64,000 bases of DNA, taken from NCBI GenBank assembly GCA_029532415.1, contig JAQOTA010000031.1:372001-436000 (forward strand), given 5' to 3'. Below, in pieces: positions 45,381-56,277 of the stretch; the first letter of the stretch is position 1; each line of letters starts with the position of its first letter. A model generated the notes under the pieces. It was not told the DNA's origin, made no database searches, and saw nothing but the letters and a program-made list of their open reading frames with translations. Source of the DNA: Marasmius tenuissimus (Eukaryota > Basidiomycota > Agaricomycetes > Agaricales > Marasmiaceae). Both the position numbers and the translations under genes were made by a program.

Positions 45381-46167
45381 GGGTAACGTCCGGTAATACC
45401 GCAGATAAACTACTGTAAATGAAAAGCATTCCCTATGCGGTGAATAGATGACATTTGCAGCCGCGATAAAACACATTACCCTCTCATTCTGGCTGTTATG
45501 TTTTTTTATGCAACCGTGAGTGTTGAACACTCACGCCATCATTGCCGCCCAAGAATGCTTATTATTCAGGGTAGTGGTATTACCGGCTGTAATCCGATTT
45601 TATTCCCAGTAGTGAATTCAGTAGCTCGTTCACGACTGCTTTTCACGGCCCAGAAAACCTACTTTTGCGCCCCCGTGTGGTGTGACGTATCGTGAATCTG
45701 CGCACAGTATAAACTCACCATTCATACGTACCACGTTGCACTATCTCAGTCAGAAGTTGCATAGGGAGTTTGCAATATAGTGGTAAGAGACACATAGTGG
45801 TTTCATTCTAGCGCCACGTCATGTGCGAACATGATAGACGCTTACGCGCTCATGGCATTCCGCACCCACTAAAAAAACTCTCACAATCATCGGTCATAGC
45901 CATTTGCAAGAACACTCTGTCGATTCGTCTTCAAGAAGGCATGTACACTCTCTTCGCCACGAGGATGACCCGAAAGATGGGGTAAAAAAACGATGAGATG
46001 AACCAAACCTACTATAGGATACATCTGAATCTTCCAACTCCCACCATCCCTCTACACACAGATGATTGATGTATAACACGCCGAAGTCACCACAAACCGC
46101 GGCTTGATTCGTTCCCTCGTGGTGCACTAAAAAACTTTGTCAACTTTTCCGAGTCGTGATAGGGTAG

Positions 46168-46305
46168 CACTGGGTGCAAAAAAGCATAATTCACGCGGTA
46201 TTATTTAATCTTTATGCTGAATTTATTTCAAAAAATGCCAAACTTGGAATAAATAGCATAAAAATTGAATAATACCACGTGCATTATGTTATTTTGCACC
46301 CAGTG
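46168..46305. mobile_element. 138-bp hAT-type MITE with empty site in copy 2
   Basis: TIRs CACTGGGTGCAAAA and TTTTGCACCCAGTG. Flanks are TAGGGTAG (46160-46167) and TAGGGTAT (46306-46313), an 8-bp duplication with one mismatch. At the corresponding place in copy 2 (about 51586-51597) only one TAGGGTAT is present. The 8-bp duplication and CACTGG start fit a hAT MITE. Confidence 0.85.
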
Positions 46306-46372
46306 TAGGGTATATATATTCCCCTTGACTTTTTCGGTAGGGACGTTAACCGTCATCTCCCTCTCACCGGAC

Positions 46373-46400
46373 GAGAGAGAGAGAGAGAGACAGAGACAGA
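46373..46400 (+). repeat. GA-rich microsatellite
   Basis: Alternating GA with a few GACA steps. A shorter version lies in duplication copy 2 near 51675. Confidence 0.8.
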
Positions 46401-47388
46401 GAAGGGCACTTTGGTACCGCCTTTGTCAATGTCTAGCTACTCTCACAATCGCGAGAACTAGATAACCGCAATCTGTTCAAGGAACAGAGCGTCTTCGATC
46501 GAGGGGTAGGTTCTTTCCCTCGCTTCTCTGGCATTTAGAGTGGTACCCGAGGTGCAAACTCATTGTATGACCTACTTAGTCGCGGTTACTCGTTGAAACT
46601 ATACCCCCCCGTCGTCTTCGTTTCCTCGGATTTTTGTGACTGTTGGGAGGGAGGATGAGACAACGCCGCCTGTTCCGCCCTGGGGAGGGAGGGGGGATTT
46701 CCACTTCCCTCGAGCGTCGCAAAGAAAACCCGTTTCTATTGAACAGCCAAGGCTGAGGGAACTACAGCTTGCTTCAGGGTTAGAGTTTCGTTTTTCTTTT
46801 CACCACCTCAGAGCAGCGGCGTAGACTTTGATCGATCGAGGCCTTTTTCTTGGGAGGGGGTCGGAGGTCCCGGTCATCGATCATCTTGGGTGGAATCGTT
46901 GAGCAAGTCACAGAGAACGAATCGTTTGTTTTGGATAACGTTTCTCAAGGACCAGGTTCGAAAACGTCGGTAGTGGTAGAACTTTCAAAGTCTATAGTTC
47001 ATCTGAAGAAGGCGATAGATTAGCCTTCTCTCGGCGTTATCGCGCTTCACCTATTCTGTTTCTTGGAGGATGTTATGTACTGCCTTGCGTTGACGGCTTG
47101 ATCCGTCCAGGCACGCTAACCGAGCGGTCCAAGGAGACCACAAATGGAATGCTCACCGGCACCGCTATGTCCTCAGAGAATCCGCTTTGATGAGATCCGT
47201 GAAAGCGGTGACGAGAACCTTTAGTTCGGATGCTGTTAGACAGACGGAATGAATGTATAGGGCGTAGGGCGTGACGGGAAATCACCGGCACCGCCAACGA
47301 CGTTCATATCGATTATCCAAGCTCATCGATAATCGATACACAAGGAGATGGGGGTTCGTTATCATGATCTGGCATTAGAGGTTTGTCT

Positions 47389-47718
47389 ACTTGAGCAATT
47401 CCTCGACTATTCGATCTTCTGATATCTGAGCGACATTGGCACCTCGATAGTTCAACCTTCTGAGTACATCGATCTAGCAGGGTATGTGAGCGCAACGATC
47501 AGCGGGGAAAAAGAAGATGGACACACCACTTTACTCCTAGGGAACCCCAACGACTCGAACTGATCCACATGGGCCTTTTCCAGCCCAGCAATCGCAACCT
47601 CGTCTCTAGCACCTCCACCACTAGCCGCCATGCTCGCAGCAGCAGGCTTCACACCACCCCCACTCTCAGGTCCACCAGCATAGATATGCATTCAATACCT
47701 CGCTGTCTCGTCAAAACT
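47389..47718 (-). pseudogene. Truncated UBC1-type E2 pseudogene
   Basis: Matches the last two exons of the gene at 52689-53483: FDETARY, then TGA for Trp, HIYAGGP, the Gly/Ala linker, the UBA segment beginning DEVAIAGLEKAHVDQFESLG, the intron, and the last exon ending at the TAG at 47389. The catalytic domain is missing beyond 47718. Differences from copy 2 are mainly CG to CA or TG. Upstream it is fused in frame to a transposase fragment. Confidence 0.85.
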
Positions 47719-48174
47719 TGGTATCGAGATGGATATTTCATAGTTGTGACCGAGAAACCATTGGAGTTTGTCGAGATAAGTGTCTGAACTCTCTGTGTAG
47801 ACGTTACGGCAGACTTCAATTGCGGCTAAGCCAATAGAACGAGGTCATCTGCGAAGAGGAGATGGTGGTTTGATGACACTGTTGAATTCTGTGAAGATTT
47901 CCTGCCATCAGTAAATGCTACGAGAGGAGATGAGTAACAAGTTACATATGTTGTCTTTATCCCAGCCAGATCCACAGAGTCGAAGTGCGAGCTCTTTGAT
48001 TTGTGGGTCAATATGTTGATTCACCATAGAAGTTGAGGAGGACGTGGATGTTGAAGGCGGTGAAGGAGGATGATGAGTGCTGAGCGTTGGAGGCTCTTGC
48101 ATGGGTCTAGAAGGACCACTTCCCTTTTTGGTCAACATTTTTTTGCTTATCTTATTTTTCGCGAGTGACATCAT
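47719..48174 (-). pseudogene. Tc1/mariner transposase DNA-binding fragment
   Basis: Begins near MMSLAKNKISKKMLTKKG. The helix-turn-helix reads IDPQIKELALRLCGSGWD and ICNLLLISSRSIY; after a TGA, WQEIFTEFNSVIKPPSPLRR continues, then a second TGA. YTESSDTYLDKLQWFLGHNY follows, ending ISISIPS at the junction with the E2 pseudogene. The order matches the N-terminal part of agaricomycete DDE_3 transposases. The catalytic half is absent. Confidence 0.7.
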
Positions 48175-48567
48175 ATACAGGAATTACTGTAAGTTCACCG
48201 CCACAATTTTCAACATAGTCAAGGAGAGCTCAACTTGAGTTACCACAACAGAAATAAACCAATGTTTGTTTGAATTCCTGAAGACCTTCTGGTGAGTTTG
48301 TTGCAAGTCTCCCAAGTTCAAAGTAAGTAGACAAGGGATTAAGCTCCACAACCATTGATCATCCATGGGGAGAAGAGTCACTTCCATCACGTTCTCAAGT
48401 CAATGGGCTGTGGGTGATGTATCAATGGCATTGAGGATCACATCCTGAATCAGGGGTATCCAACAAGCTCAGGCAAAGATACATCAAACCTTGTAACACA
48501 GCTTAGCGACCGGCAAAAAGATCACCACAAGATAAGCCCCTCGTTTGTCCCTCCACATCCCTCTGAC
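48175..48567. other. Spacer, promoter side of the membrane-protein gene
   Basis: No supported gene. A minus-strand frame (48390-48184) has no family features. The stretch directly precedes the start codon at 48568. Confidence 0.4.
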
Positions 48568-49326
48568 ATGTCCTCTCAACATACTTCTCCAATAACTTTA
48601 GCTGCATTTACCCCAATTTCAGTTAGGCCAGTTTCAATTAGGCCAGTATCAATTACCCCAATCTCATTTACCCCAATTGCAATCACCCCAAATTCTCTCT
48701 CCTCCTCAACACAGTAAGAGTTGCACTTGTTTTACTCCATTTCCATCCTAAATTCCACTATCCGTCCAGAAGTCCTTCTCATGACACTCACAAAGCAAAC
48801 ATTGGTGTTATTGTCGGAGTGACCAGCACTATTGGCGTTCTCGCCTTAGTTGTCGCGATATTTTGTCTAATCCGCTGGAAGAAAAGACGTAAGTGATTGT
48901 TCTAGAGCTCGCAATCATGACAACTCACCAAAATCTTCAGGACGGCTCAACGATGCAAGCATTGCACGTCCATTATCTCCATTCATGACCCAGTCACATA
49001 CATTGACTTCAACCAGACCAAAAATCTCCACTAAGACCGGTGCTCCGCTTGATATCTCAGTCACCAGAAGTACCCCGCCACCACCTCGGAAGCCACACCA
49101 AATCCTCTCTCGATTGGAGCGGGAGAACAGCAACCAACCATCTCATACCGAGTCAGTCTCCGCATTTTCGGATGAAAGCGTTCCAGTGAGCACGGCCGAA
49201 ATCTCTGCCATGCGCGCTGAGATGCGTGCTATGAGGACAAGGATGGCCTTTCTGGAAGCAGAGGCGGCTGATCAGCCTCCGGACTATGTATCGTCGTATT
49301 CGAGTACGAGCAGGTCTACCGGATAA
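48568..49326 (+). CDS. Single-pass membrane protein with pentapeptide repeats
   Basis: Three exons: 48568-48713, 48770-48888 and 48941-49326 (introns 56 and 52 bp, GTAAG...AG), 216 residues. After MSSQHTSPITLAA come about six pentapeptides of form (F/I/V)(T/R)P(I/V)S. A short linker leads to a transmembrane helix (IGVIVGVTSTIGVLALVV and following AIFCLI), then a basic stop-transfer RWKKRR. The tail is Pro/Ser-rich and ends in a coiled segment (AEISAMRAEMRAMRTRMAFL) and DQPPDYVSSYSS. Agaricomycetes encode many proteins of this build (short ectodomain, one helix, cytosolic coil, PPDY-like end) of unknown function. No signal peptide is evident, so the N-terminus outside is inferred from the positive-inside rule. 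Confidence 0.7.
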
Positions 49327-49512
49327 GGAAAGTACATACGGCTGAAATGTGCTTTGACACTCGGACTCGGAAAACGAGAAATCCCTATGCTCCACGCCCG
49401 ATACTAATAACCCTTGCGAGCTTGGGAAGGAAGAAATATAGAGACGATGTAGTAGGGGATCGGGGACACAGTATCTAGCCGAGATAGAGGATTCGACCCT
49501 GATAGCGTAGAC

Positions 49513-50265
49513 TTAGCCTAATATTTCATAAGTATAAAGGACAAGATACCACGACGACGACGATCCCTGACCTCCAGCAGTTCTGCCTCCGATAGCCCAG
49601 TCCAAGAAGCGTGAGAAAGAAAATTCCTCGCCGTTGTTCCATCTCAGTATCGCGAGACTGGTGTTTTGTAAAGGCATAGATGTACTTGCGCCCATGAATC
49701 TCTCATAGGCTCTCATGATCTATATTATTGCGACGGAACTCTGTGACAAGTGAAAGTAAGACGCTAAACTTGGAACCAGCTTCGGTACTACGTTTGCCCG
49801 AGTCCTGACATCGATAAAGAACGAGACGTATGGCCATCCAGGGAAGCTTGACACCCTTGGTTGATTCCTGATACCCTCCCAGTGTGCGCATGCAGAGCAG
49901 GGGGGTAACTTCAATATTGAATCGAGTACTTCAAGAGCAAGATAGTATACCTTCTCGACAAGTTGTTTTTCCATCTCGAGACTACTTCGTCGAAGTTCGG
50001 TATACGAGTGGTAACAAAAAGTGGAGGGGCCCAGGGAAGTCAAGGCGGACGTACTAATAAATGATTCTACGGGTGCCAGAGAAGCGCATATAACGTCTTC
50101 CAGCGCTAACTGAAATCGTCCTCGTTTATCGACTTGACTACGGAGTCCCGACTTCCAAAGTCTGAGCACACACGCAAACGACGGTGACAGTGAATTGTCC
50201 CCCCTGGTATCGTCTTTCTTCCTTCTCAGTATCGGGACCATAGATGGCACCAAAAATCCGGTCAT
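49513..50265 (-). CDS. Uncharacterised gene, one frame broken by a TAG
   Basis: The ATG at 50265 opens MTGFLVPSMVPILRRKKDD. It reads SPSFACVLRLWKSGLRSQVDKRGRF, LRRSSLEMEKQLVEKVYYLALEVL and ANVVPKLVPSLASYFHLSQS. A TAG at about 49721 is followed in the same frame by MRAYERFMGASTSMPLQ and RFLDWAIGGRTAGGQGSSSS to a stop at 49513. No domain is recognised. An intron could remove the TAG, or the gene is recently dead. Confidence 0.35.
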
Positions 50266-50831
50266 GCGGCTTAAGCTACATCTCGTGGGGAAGCATCCCT
50301 TTTTTCACTACGTACTCTGTCTGATCGATATAAGGCTTGACTTCGAGAAATCGGGTCGAAAATCTGACATACACACACTCGTTAAGTCTTGAAGATACAT
50401 TCAGAATTCAGAAGAAGCGCTTAACGGACGAGAGGGGCAGTCGAACACTACTATTGAACACTGACTACTCGGGATAGGTGGAACGCCGTCACGAGCTACT
50501 TGGGGTCGGTGCGGTATAGATCATTATGCTGGCCACACCGAGGAGACTTCTCGCGGAAAACAGGGCGAAGATATCGTCTGCCCCAGTATCGAGATTGGCG
50601 GTTATAAAGACGGCTGGAGTGTAGGGATGCCGCAGATAACCGAGATCAAAACAACAGCCACTGAATAATGAACTTTCGGGTCGAAGAACATGGCGCTGTT
50701 ATCGTCCTCTGTAGGGAATGGAAGAGGTTCAATGTTGAGAAGAAAGTATTACGGATTTCCCACTCGGAAGGACCGTACGACTCTGGGGATGGCGATACGA
50801 ATGAACAGTTACTCTTCTGATTCCCGTCTAG
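50266..50831. other. Intergenic, nothing recognised
   Basis: Balanced base composition, no long frame, no repeat shared with the rest of the window. The duplicated segment begins at about 50832. Confidence 0.4.
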
Positions 50832-53021
50832 ATCGTATGTTTAGAGGGTAGATTCATAGAAGCATCGAGCTCAGCGCCGAGTGGCAGACCACAGCACAGG
50901 GTGCCAAGTAGCTTTTCCAGGACGTGAAAGGAGATCGAGAAAGGAAAAGGTTCGCCGTCGGGAATACCGTAGATAAACTACTGTAAATGGTAAGCATTCC
51001 CATGCGGCGAACAGACGACGTTCGCAGCTGCGATAAACCACATTACCCTCTCAATCTGGCTGTAATGTTTTTTTACGGGCAAGTTTTCGACCGTGAATGT
51101 TGAATACTCACACCATCATGTTCCGGCCCAAGAATACTTACTAAACTCACCATTGATACGTACTACTTTGCACTATCTCAGTCAGAAATTGCATAGGGAG
51201 TTGGCAATACGGTGGTTTACATCCCAGCTGGCAGCGCCGCGTCATGTCTGAACATAATAGACCCTTACGCGCTCCCACTAAAAAGCTCTCACGATTGTCG
51301 GTGATACTTAGCCTTTTGCAAGAGCAATCTGTCAATTCGTCTTCGTCTTCAAGATGGCATGTACACTGTATTCGCCACGAGGATGATCTGAAAGATGACG
51401 AGATAAATATGGTACATCGACCTACTATACTATGAGATGCATCTGAGTCCCCCAACTCCAACTCGTCCCTCCCGACGCTATCCCCTCTCGCGCTGACACC
51501 ACAACCTCTACGCAAGAGCACGCTCTGGAGTCGATTCGTTCCCTCGTGGTGCTCAAAAACTTTGCCAACTTTTCCGAGTCGCGATAGGGTATATATATTC
51601 CCCTTGACTTTTCGGTAGCGGTGTCAACCGTCATCTTCCCCTCCTTCCTTCCTGAGACAACAGGGCGAAAGGCGAAAGAGAGAGAGAGACAGAGAAGGGC
51701 ACTCTGGTACCGACCGTTTTTATCAATGTCTAGTCTAGCTACTATAACAATCGCGAAGACTAGATAACCGCAATCTGTTTTTCGTACTAAAGGACAGAGC
51801 GCCTTCTATCGAGGGGTAGGTTCTTCCCTGCTTCTCTGGCATTTAGAGTGGTACCCGACGTGTGAAGAGGGTGCAAACACCCATTGACCTACTCAGTCGC
51901 ATTGAAGCCATACCCCCCATCGTCTTCGTCTTTGCCTCGTTGGATTTTGTGACTGTCGGGACTCGGGAGGGAGGATGAAACAACGCCACCCGGTGTTCCG
52001 CCCTGGGGAGGGGGGGGGGAGGGATTTCCACTTACCTCCAGCGTCACAAAGAACTATTGAACAACCAAGGCTGAGGGAGCCACAGCTTGACTTCATCGTC
52101 AGAGAGTTCGTTGTTGTTTTTTCCACCACAGGCCGTGGTGGCGTAGACTTTTGATCGATCGAGACCTTTTTGTTGGGAGCCCCGGTCATCGATCATCTTG
52201 GGGCGAATCGTTGAGCAAGTCACCAGAGAACGAATCGTTTTTTTTTGGATAACGTTTCTCAAGAACCAGGTTCGAAAACGTCGGTAGTGGTAAAACTTTC
52301 GAGGTCTACGGTTCAAACGAAGAAGGCGCTCGGCGTTATCGCGCTTCACCTCTCCTGGTTTCTCGGAGAATGTTTATGTACTGTACTGCCTCGCTTGATC
52401 CGTCCAGGCACGGTCGTGAAAGGTCCAAGGAGACCACAAATGGGATGCTCACCGGTACCGCCATGTCCTCAGAGCAACGCCTTTGATAGATCCGTGAAAG
52501 GTTTAAGGAACGCGATGACGAGAACTTTTAGCTCGGATGCTGTTAGACAGACGAAATGAATGTATAGGGCGTAGGGCGTGACGGGAAATCACCGGCACCG
52601 CCAACGACGTTCATATCGATTATCCAGGCTCATCGATACACAAGGAGAGAGGGGGGTTCGTTATCATGATCTGGCATTAGAGGTTTGTCTACTTGAGCAA
52701 TTCCTCGACTATTCGATCTTCTGATATCTGAGCGACATTGGCACCTCGGTAGTTCAACCTTCTGAGTACATCGATCTAGAAGGGTATGTGAGAACAACGA
52801 TCAGCGAAAAAGAAAGAGGATGGACACACCACTTTATTCCTAGGGAACCCCAACGACTCGAACTGATCCACATGGGCCTTTTCCAACCCAGCAATCGCAA
52901 CCTCGTCTCTCGCACCTCCACCACTAGCCGCCGTGCTCGCAGCAGCAGGCTTCGCACCACCCCCACTCCCAGGTCCACCAGCATAGATATGCGTCCAATA
53001 CCTCGCCGTCTCGTCAAAACT
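50832..53021 (+). repeat. Segmental duplication, copy 2 (reference copy)
   Basis: Direct copy of 40485-40705 plus 45390-47718 without the Tc1-like element and without the 138-bp MITE. It runs into the complete E2 gene, so copy 2 is the ancestral arrangement. 50832-52688 contains no supported gene. Confidence 0.8.
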
Positions 53022-53483
53022 AGCCTTCGAAGTCGTATAATGCTTCGCCACCTCCGCGTCCTGAGGATCATTCGGCTCGGGGGAGCACAACAACGACTGT
53101 AGAGATATCAAGGTCGATTTGAGCGTGAGAACGGGCGACCAAGCGTCTTTGAGGATATCGAGACATATAGCGCCGGATGCGGAGGAGACGTTTGGGTGGT
53201 AGACTTTGGTTATGAATTTCATTTTGACGGGTTGGAAGGGGTAGGCGTCTGGGATGACGATGTCCACTTCGAATTTGCCACCTTCGTAAGGGGTTTCTTC
53301 TGGGCCGGGAAAGGAACCTTTGAGATGGAAAGGAGAGTTGTCGATGAGCTCGAGGGTTATATTCGAGCTCTTGTCGTTCTTGCAGTCTGTTCCAACCGAC
53401 GGAGATCAGCCTTATCATCTGGTGAGAAAAGTGGGCCTCGTACCTGAGATTTCCTTGTTTACACGTCTCAAGCGAGCATCCAT
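52689..53483 (-). CDS. UBC1: Ubiquitin-conjugating enzyme E2, class II with UBA domain
   Basis: Three exons (53483-53444, 53386-52830, 52775-52689; introns 57 and 54 bp), 227 residues, beginning MDARLRRVNKEISDCKND. The UBC fold shows PFHLKGSFPGPEETPYEGG, YPFQPVKMKF and YHPNVSS. The active-site Cys lies in GAICLDILKDAWSP, followed by LLCSPEPNDPQDAEVA. A Gly/Ala-rich linker of about 20 residues leads to a C-terminal UBA domain (VDQFESLGFPRNKV, then LRRLNYRGANVAQI). This layout is that of yeast Ubc1 and human UBE2K, which build Lys48-linked ubiquitin chains in cytosol and nucleus. All key residues are intact. Its 3' half was duplicated leftward as the pseudogene at 47389-47718. Confidence 0.9.
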
Positions 53484-55007
53484 GATACAGTTGGCGTCAA
53501 ATTTAGCGATACAAGAGGGGAAAGTGGAAAGGGTGAGAAGAGTCTGAGAAGGAGGTCGTCGTCGTCCAGATGAAGAAAATGTATGATTATGTAATCATCG
53601 ATTCAACGCCATCAACTGCCATCAAATCCTCGACAACAAACGTACACTCCAAACTTTCTCACCGTCAATACCACGTGGAAACCACTTCCGACTTCAGGAC
53701 TCTGACTCGATGAATCCTCGATACACCACGGAAGATCCATCGGGTGATATCGTTTGCTGTCATCACACCCTCTCTAGCTCTCCCCTTTCTCCAGCTACCA
53801 ATAAACCTGTCGAAATTCCTCACATATTGGCTGGTCCCTCGTTTCCTCAATGTAGGCCACAGACCCTCTCGACAACTAATCTTCCATCATCCAAAGCCAC
53901 TTATACCGAGATCTAAATTCTCCTCCGCATGTACAGCCACCTACCTCCCCCCTGAATCCGAAATATCACAACGATGCAAAACCCAAACCCAGACCACAAA
54001 CACTTTCAAATAAAACTCCGAACTGGTAGAAACCGTGGGGGTGCTCCTCTCTCCCGCCCCGGGGTTTCTTCGATAGGCTTCGGGAGCCAGGAGCCTTTCC
54101 CCCCCCTTCCTCTGGTGGTCATCGAAGCATTACTTCGGACTACTATCCTTGACGACGATTCCTCCATCTTCTGTCTTCTTCCGCCTCAGAAGGGTTGGTC
54201 GGACGGTGCAAAGTCAGACTAGCCCTCCGTCCCCATCAAGGACGTGCTTGGCATCGTAAACTAACAAACTGGTGTCCTCGATTTCCCCCCCCTCTCTGCA
54301 GGGGTTAGAGGAACAGCTATTAGACGTAGATACCAAGATACTGAGCTTCTAGTAGGGTGAAAGGTAAACACTGGTCTCAACGTGGGAGATAACTAGAATC
54401 CGACCGTTCAAATCAAGTCTAAGCAATGGCACAGAAAGAAGAACGCATATCGGGGCTCGACTAGGGACGAGGCAATGTGTTGATCATTGAGACGTAAATC
54501 GTACCCAAAGAGTTGTGCTGAATCCTATCTCTTTCCTGTTTGTTACTTTAGCGCGGGCTCGTTGGGATTCTTTCCGCTTGCGTGCTTAATTGATTTTGGC
54601 TGCTACACGCTGATAGCATCGAGGTATTATTGTAGCTTCAAGTGGTCCCTGCTTGTCATTTTCACGCTGTTTTACTCTTACATAAACCACATCAAGTCGT
54701 TTACTGTACCATTTCAGCTCAAAGTCACCACTAGTTCGATTCAACCTCTCAATGTGAACGTGGAAGGGTGACGAAGATTCATCTAGTGACCCTTCCTTCT
54801 CGGTGCAAACTTCTGAATTCAATCGATCCATACACCCGGGCCGTCCCCCAGCCAGAGATAAATCTAGCTGACCACGCTACAACTGTAAATCGCATAACTA
54901 CCTCGCCAGCTCGTCTCAGACTGGACTACGTATGTAGTAGTATGTACAATACGGAATATGGAATTGAACAGTAAGGGAAAAGATTTGATTTATGATTCGA
55001 GTAAATG
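53484..55007. other. Intergenic, no supported gene
   Basis: The first ~100 bp is the E2 promoter side. Frames at 53710-54222 and 54487-54771 are Ser/Thr-rich or hydrophobic without domains or plausible exon partners. Confidence 0.4.
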
Positions 55008-55190
55008 CTAATACACTATATCCAGGGTTTCTTCGAGAGTCATCGAACACCCTCTGGACTGAGGAACGCCCCGGCAGATCCCCGCTAACCAAACGAATCG
55101 CCCAGCTTTCAATCCGTGCCCCCCCACCGAATTGGTCATGAATTTTGTTCGTTCATCCCCGGTAAGAACTTGGATATCCCCATCGGCCAA
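55008..55190 (-). CDS. Possible 3' exon of an unknown gene
   Basis: Reads MADGDIQVLTGDERTKFMTN, then SVGGHGLKAGRFVWLAG and PQSRGCSMTLEETLDIVY before a stop. The balanced composition and Gly/Arg pattern look protein-like, but no family is recognised and upstream exons could not be joined (a stop precedes it in frame). Confidence 0.3.
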   Translation of the reverse strand: MADGDIQVLTGDERTKFMTNSVGGHGLKAGRFVWLAGICRGVPQSRGCSMTLEETLDIVY

Positions 55191-56277
55191 AGAATTTGTA
55201 TGTTATCGACCTCCCGGAAGAGAAACTAAGACTTGAGTGTGGTTGAGAACAAGTCTATTTGAGTCCGGAGGCGAAAGTGCAGCGACTGTTATGGAGAATT
55301 TTTTTGCTGGTTTCGCTGACCAACGACTCTCAAAACACATCAAGATGTGTTGTGAGCATCCGAATGAGCAAGAATTAACTCGGGTAACCTAAACTAGCTC
55401 GTCTCGGTAAAAAAAACACTACGGGGTTGTGTCAGGACCGACAGAAGCCTGTATGTAGGTGGCCCACATGTAATACCTCTGAAAACATCGTAGTCTCTGA
55501 CGGTAGGCAATAATGAAAGCAAAAATCAAATGACCGGATTTCTTGAACATCGCTCCAAGGTCCGGGGGGGGGGGGTCTTGCTTCGTTTGGGAGTCAGATC
55601 TCCGGTGGATGGATTTGTTCAATGGATTAGCAACGCGATTGAACGAGGAGCCGACGGTATGGTTAGTTGGTGGGTCCAAGTCTGGGGCATGATCAAGGGA
55701 GATCTGTGCCCTGATCAGCTCACAGAATTTCTGCAATTTCTTGGACCTGCTGTCTGAGCTCTTTACACCTTCTCAGAAAGAACAGCCACTTCTTTCTTTA
55801 CAGCTGCAGGACCTCTTCTATGTCTAAACTTCTTCCGTGATCTGAACCTAGCTCACGCACCGCGAACCGCGATTGGACGGGTCAGGAGATGGTCGCCTCG
55901 AGGATGATTGCCGAGCATTCGTAACCTCCGTGGCAGTGATATGATGGGTCGAGGGGCCAGAGAAGTTCATGTCGGACGATTTTCGATGATCTACGAAGTA
56001 TCTCGTCGATTGGGGTTGGTTGAAGGTAGAGGTTGATGGTGTTTGTCGAATTTCGTGGTTGCGGTAATATTAGCTCACCACCGAGGCTGAGAGAACTCGT
56101 CAAAGATACATAATTGACGGTAGCGGTAGCGGTAGTAGAATTTTTTAGAGATGAAGGTAGCGGTAGAGGTGGCTGATTTGCCGCCGGCAGTCATGTGCGT
56201 GATGACTATATATAGACCCAAGTCACGATGTGACAAGATAACGGTCGCGTTCTGACTCTTTCAATCGAACCACCACC
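55191..56277. other. Intergenic with short uncertain frames
   Basis: Minus-strand frames at 55419-55736 and 55882-56103 lack recognisable features. 56119-56172 has an imperfect GGTAGC repeat. The last ~80 bp is the promoter of the F-box gene, with TATATATAG at about 56206. Confidence 0.4.

Larger units (their letters stand above)
45390..47718 (+). repeat. Segmental duplication, copy 1 (decayed)
   Basis: Matches ~50965-53021 in the same order and orientation: GATAAACTACTGTAAATG, CCCCTTGACTTTT, AACGAATCGTTT, GGCGTAGGGCGTGACGGG, then the E2 3' exons. Apart from the E2 remnant no gene is supported. Long minus-strand frames at 45894-46127 are not conserved in copy 2. Confidence 0.8.

Noticed and set aside
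47826..48011. Minus-strand HHLLFADDLVLLA, resembling the FADD motif of a LINE reverse transcriptase
   Set aside because: It is a shadow frame. The adjacent frame over the same bases reads a Tc1 transposase N-terminus (TEFNSVIKPPSPLRR and YLDKLQWFLGHNY) with better and longer agreement.
48600..48720. Short regular repeats considered as a CRISPR array
   Set aside because: Units are contiguous 15-bp codon repeats without spacers, inside a eukaryotic gene.
51147..51521. Minus-strand 124-residue Cys/Ser-rich frame in the duplication
   Set aside because: Not conserved in copy 1 beyond a short piece and interrupted there; no domain.
54487..54771. Plus-strand frame with hydrophobic stretches that could be a membrane protein
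   Set aside because: No introns, promoter or homologue evident; hydrophobicity comes from a T-rich stretch.
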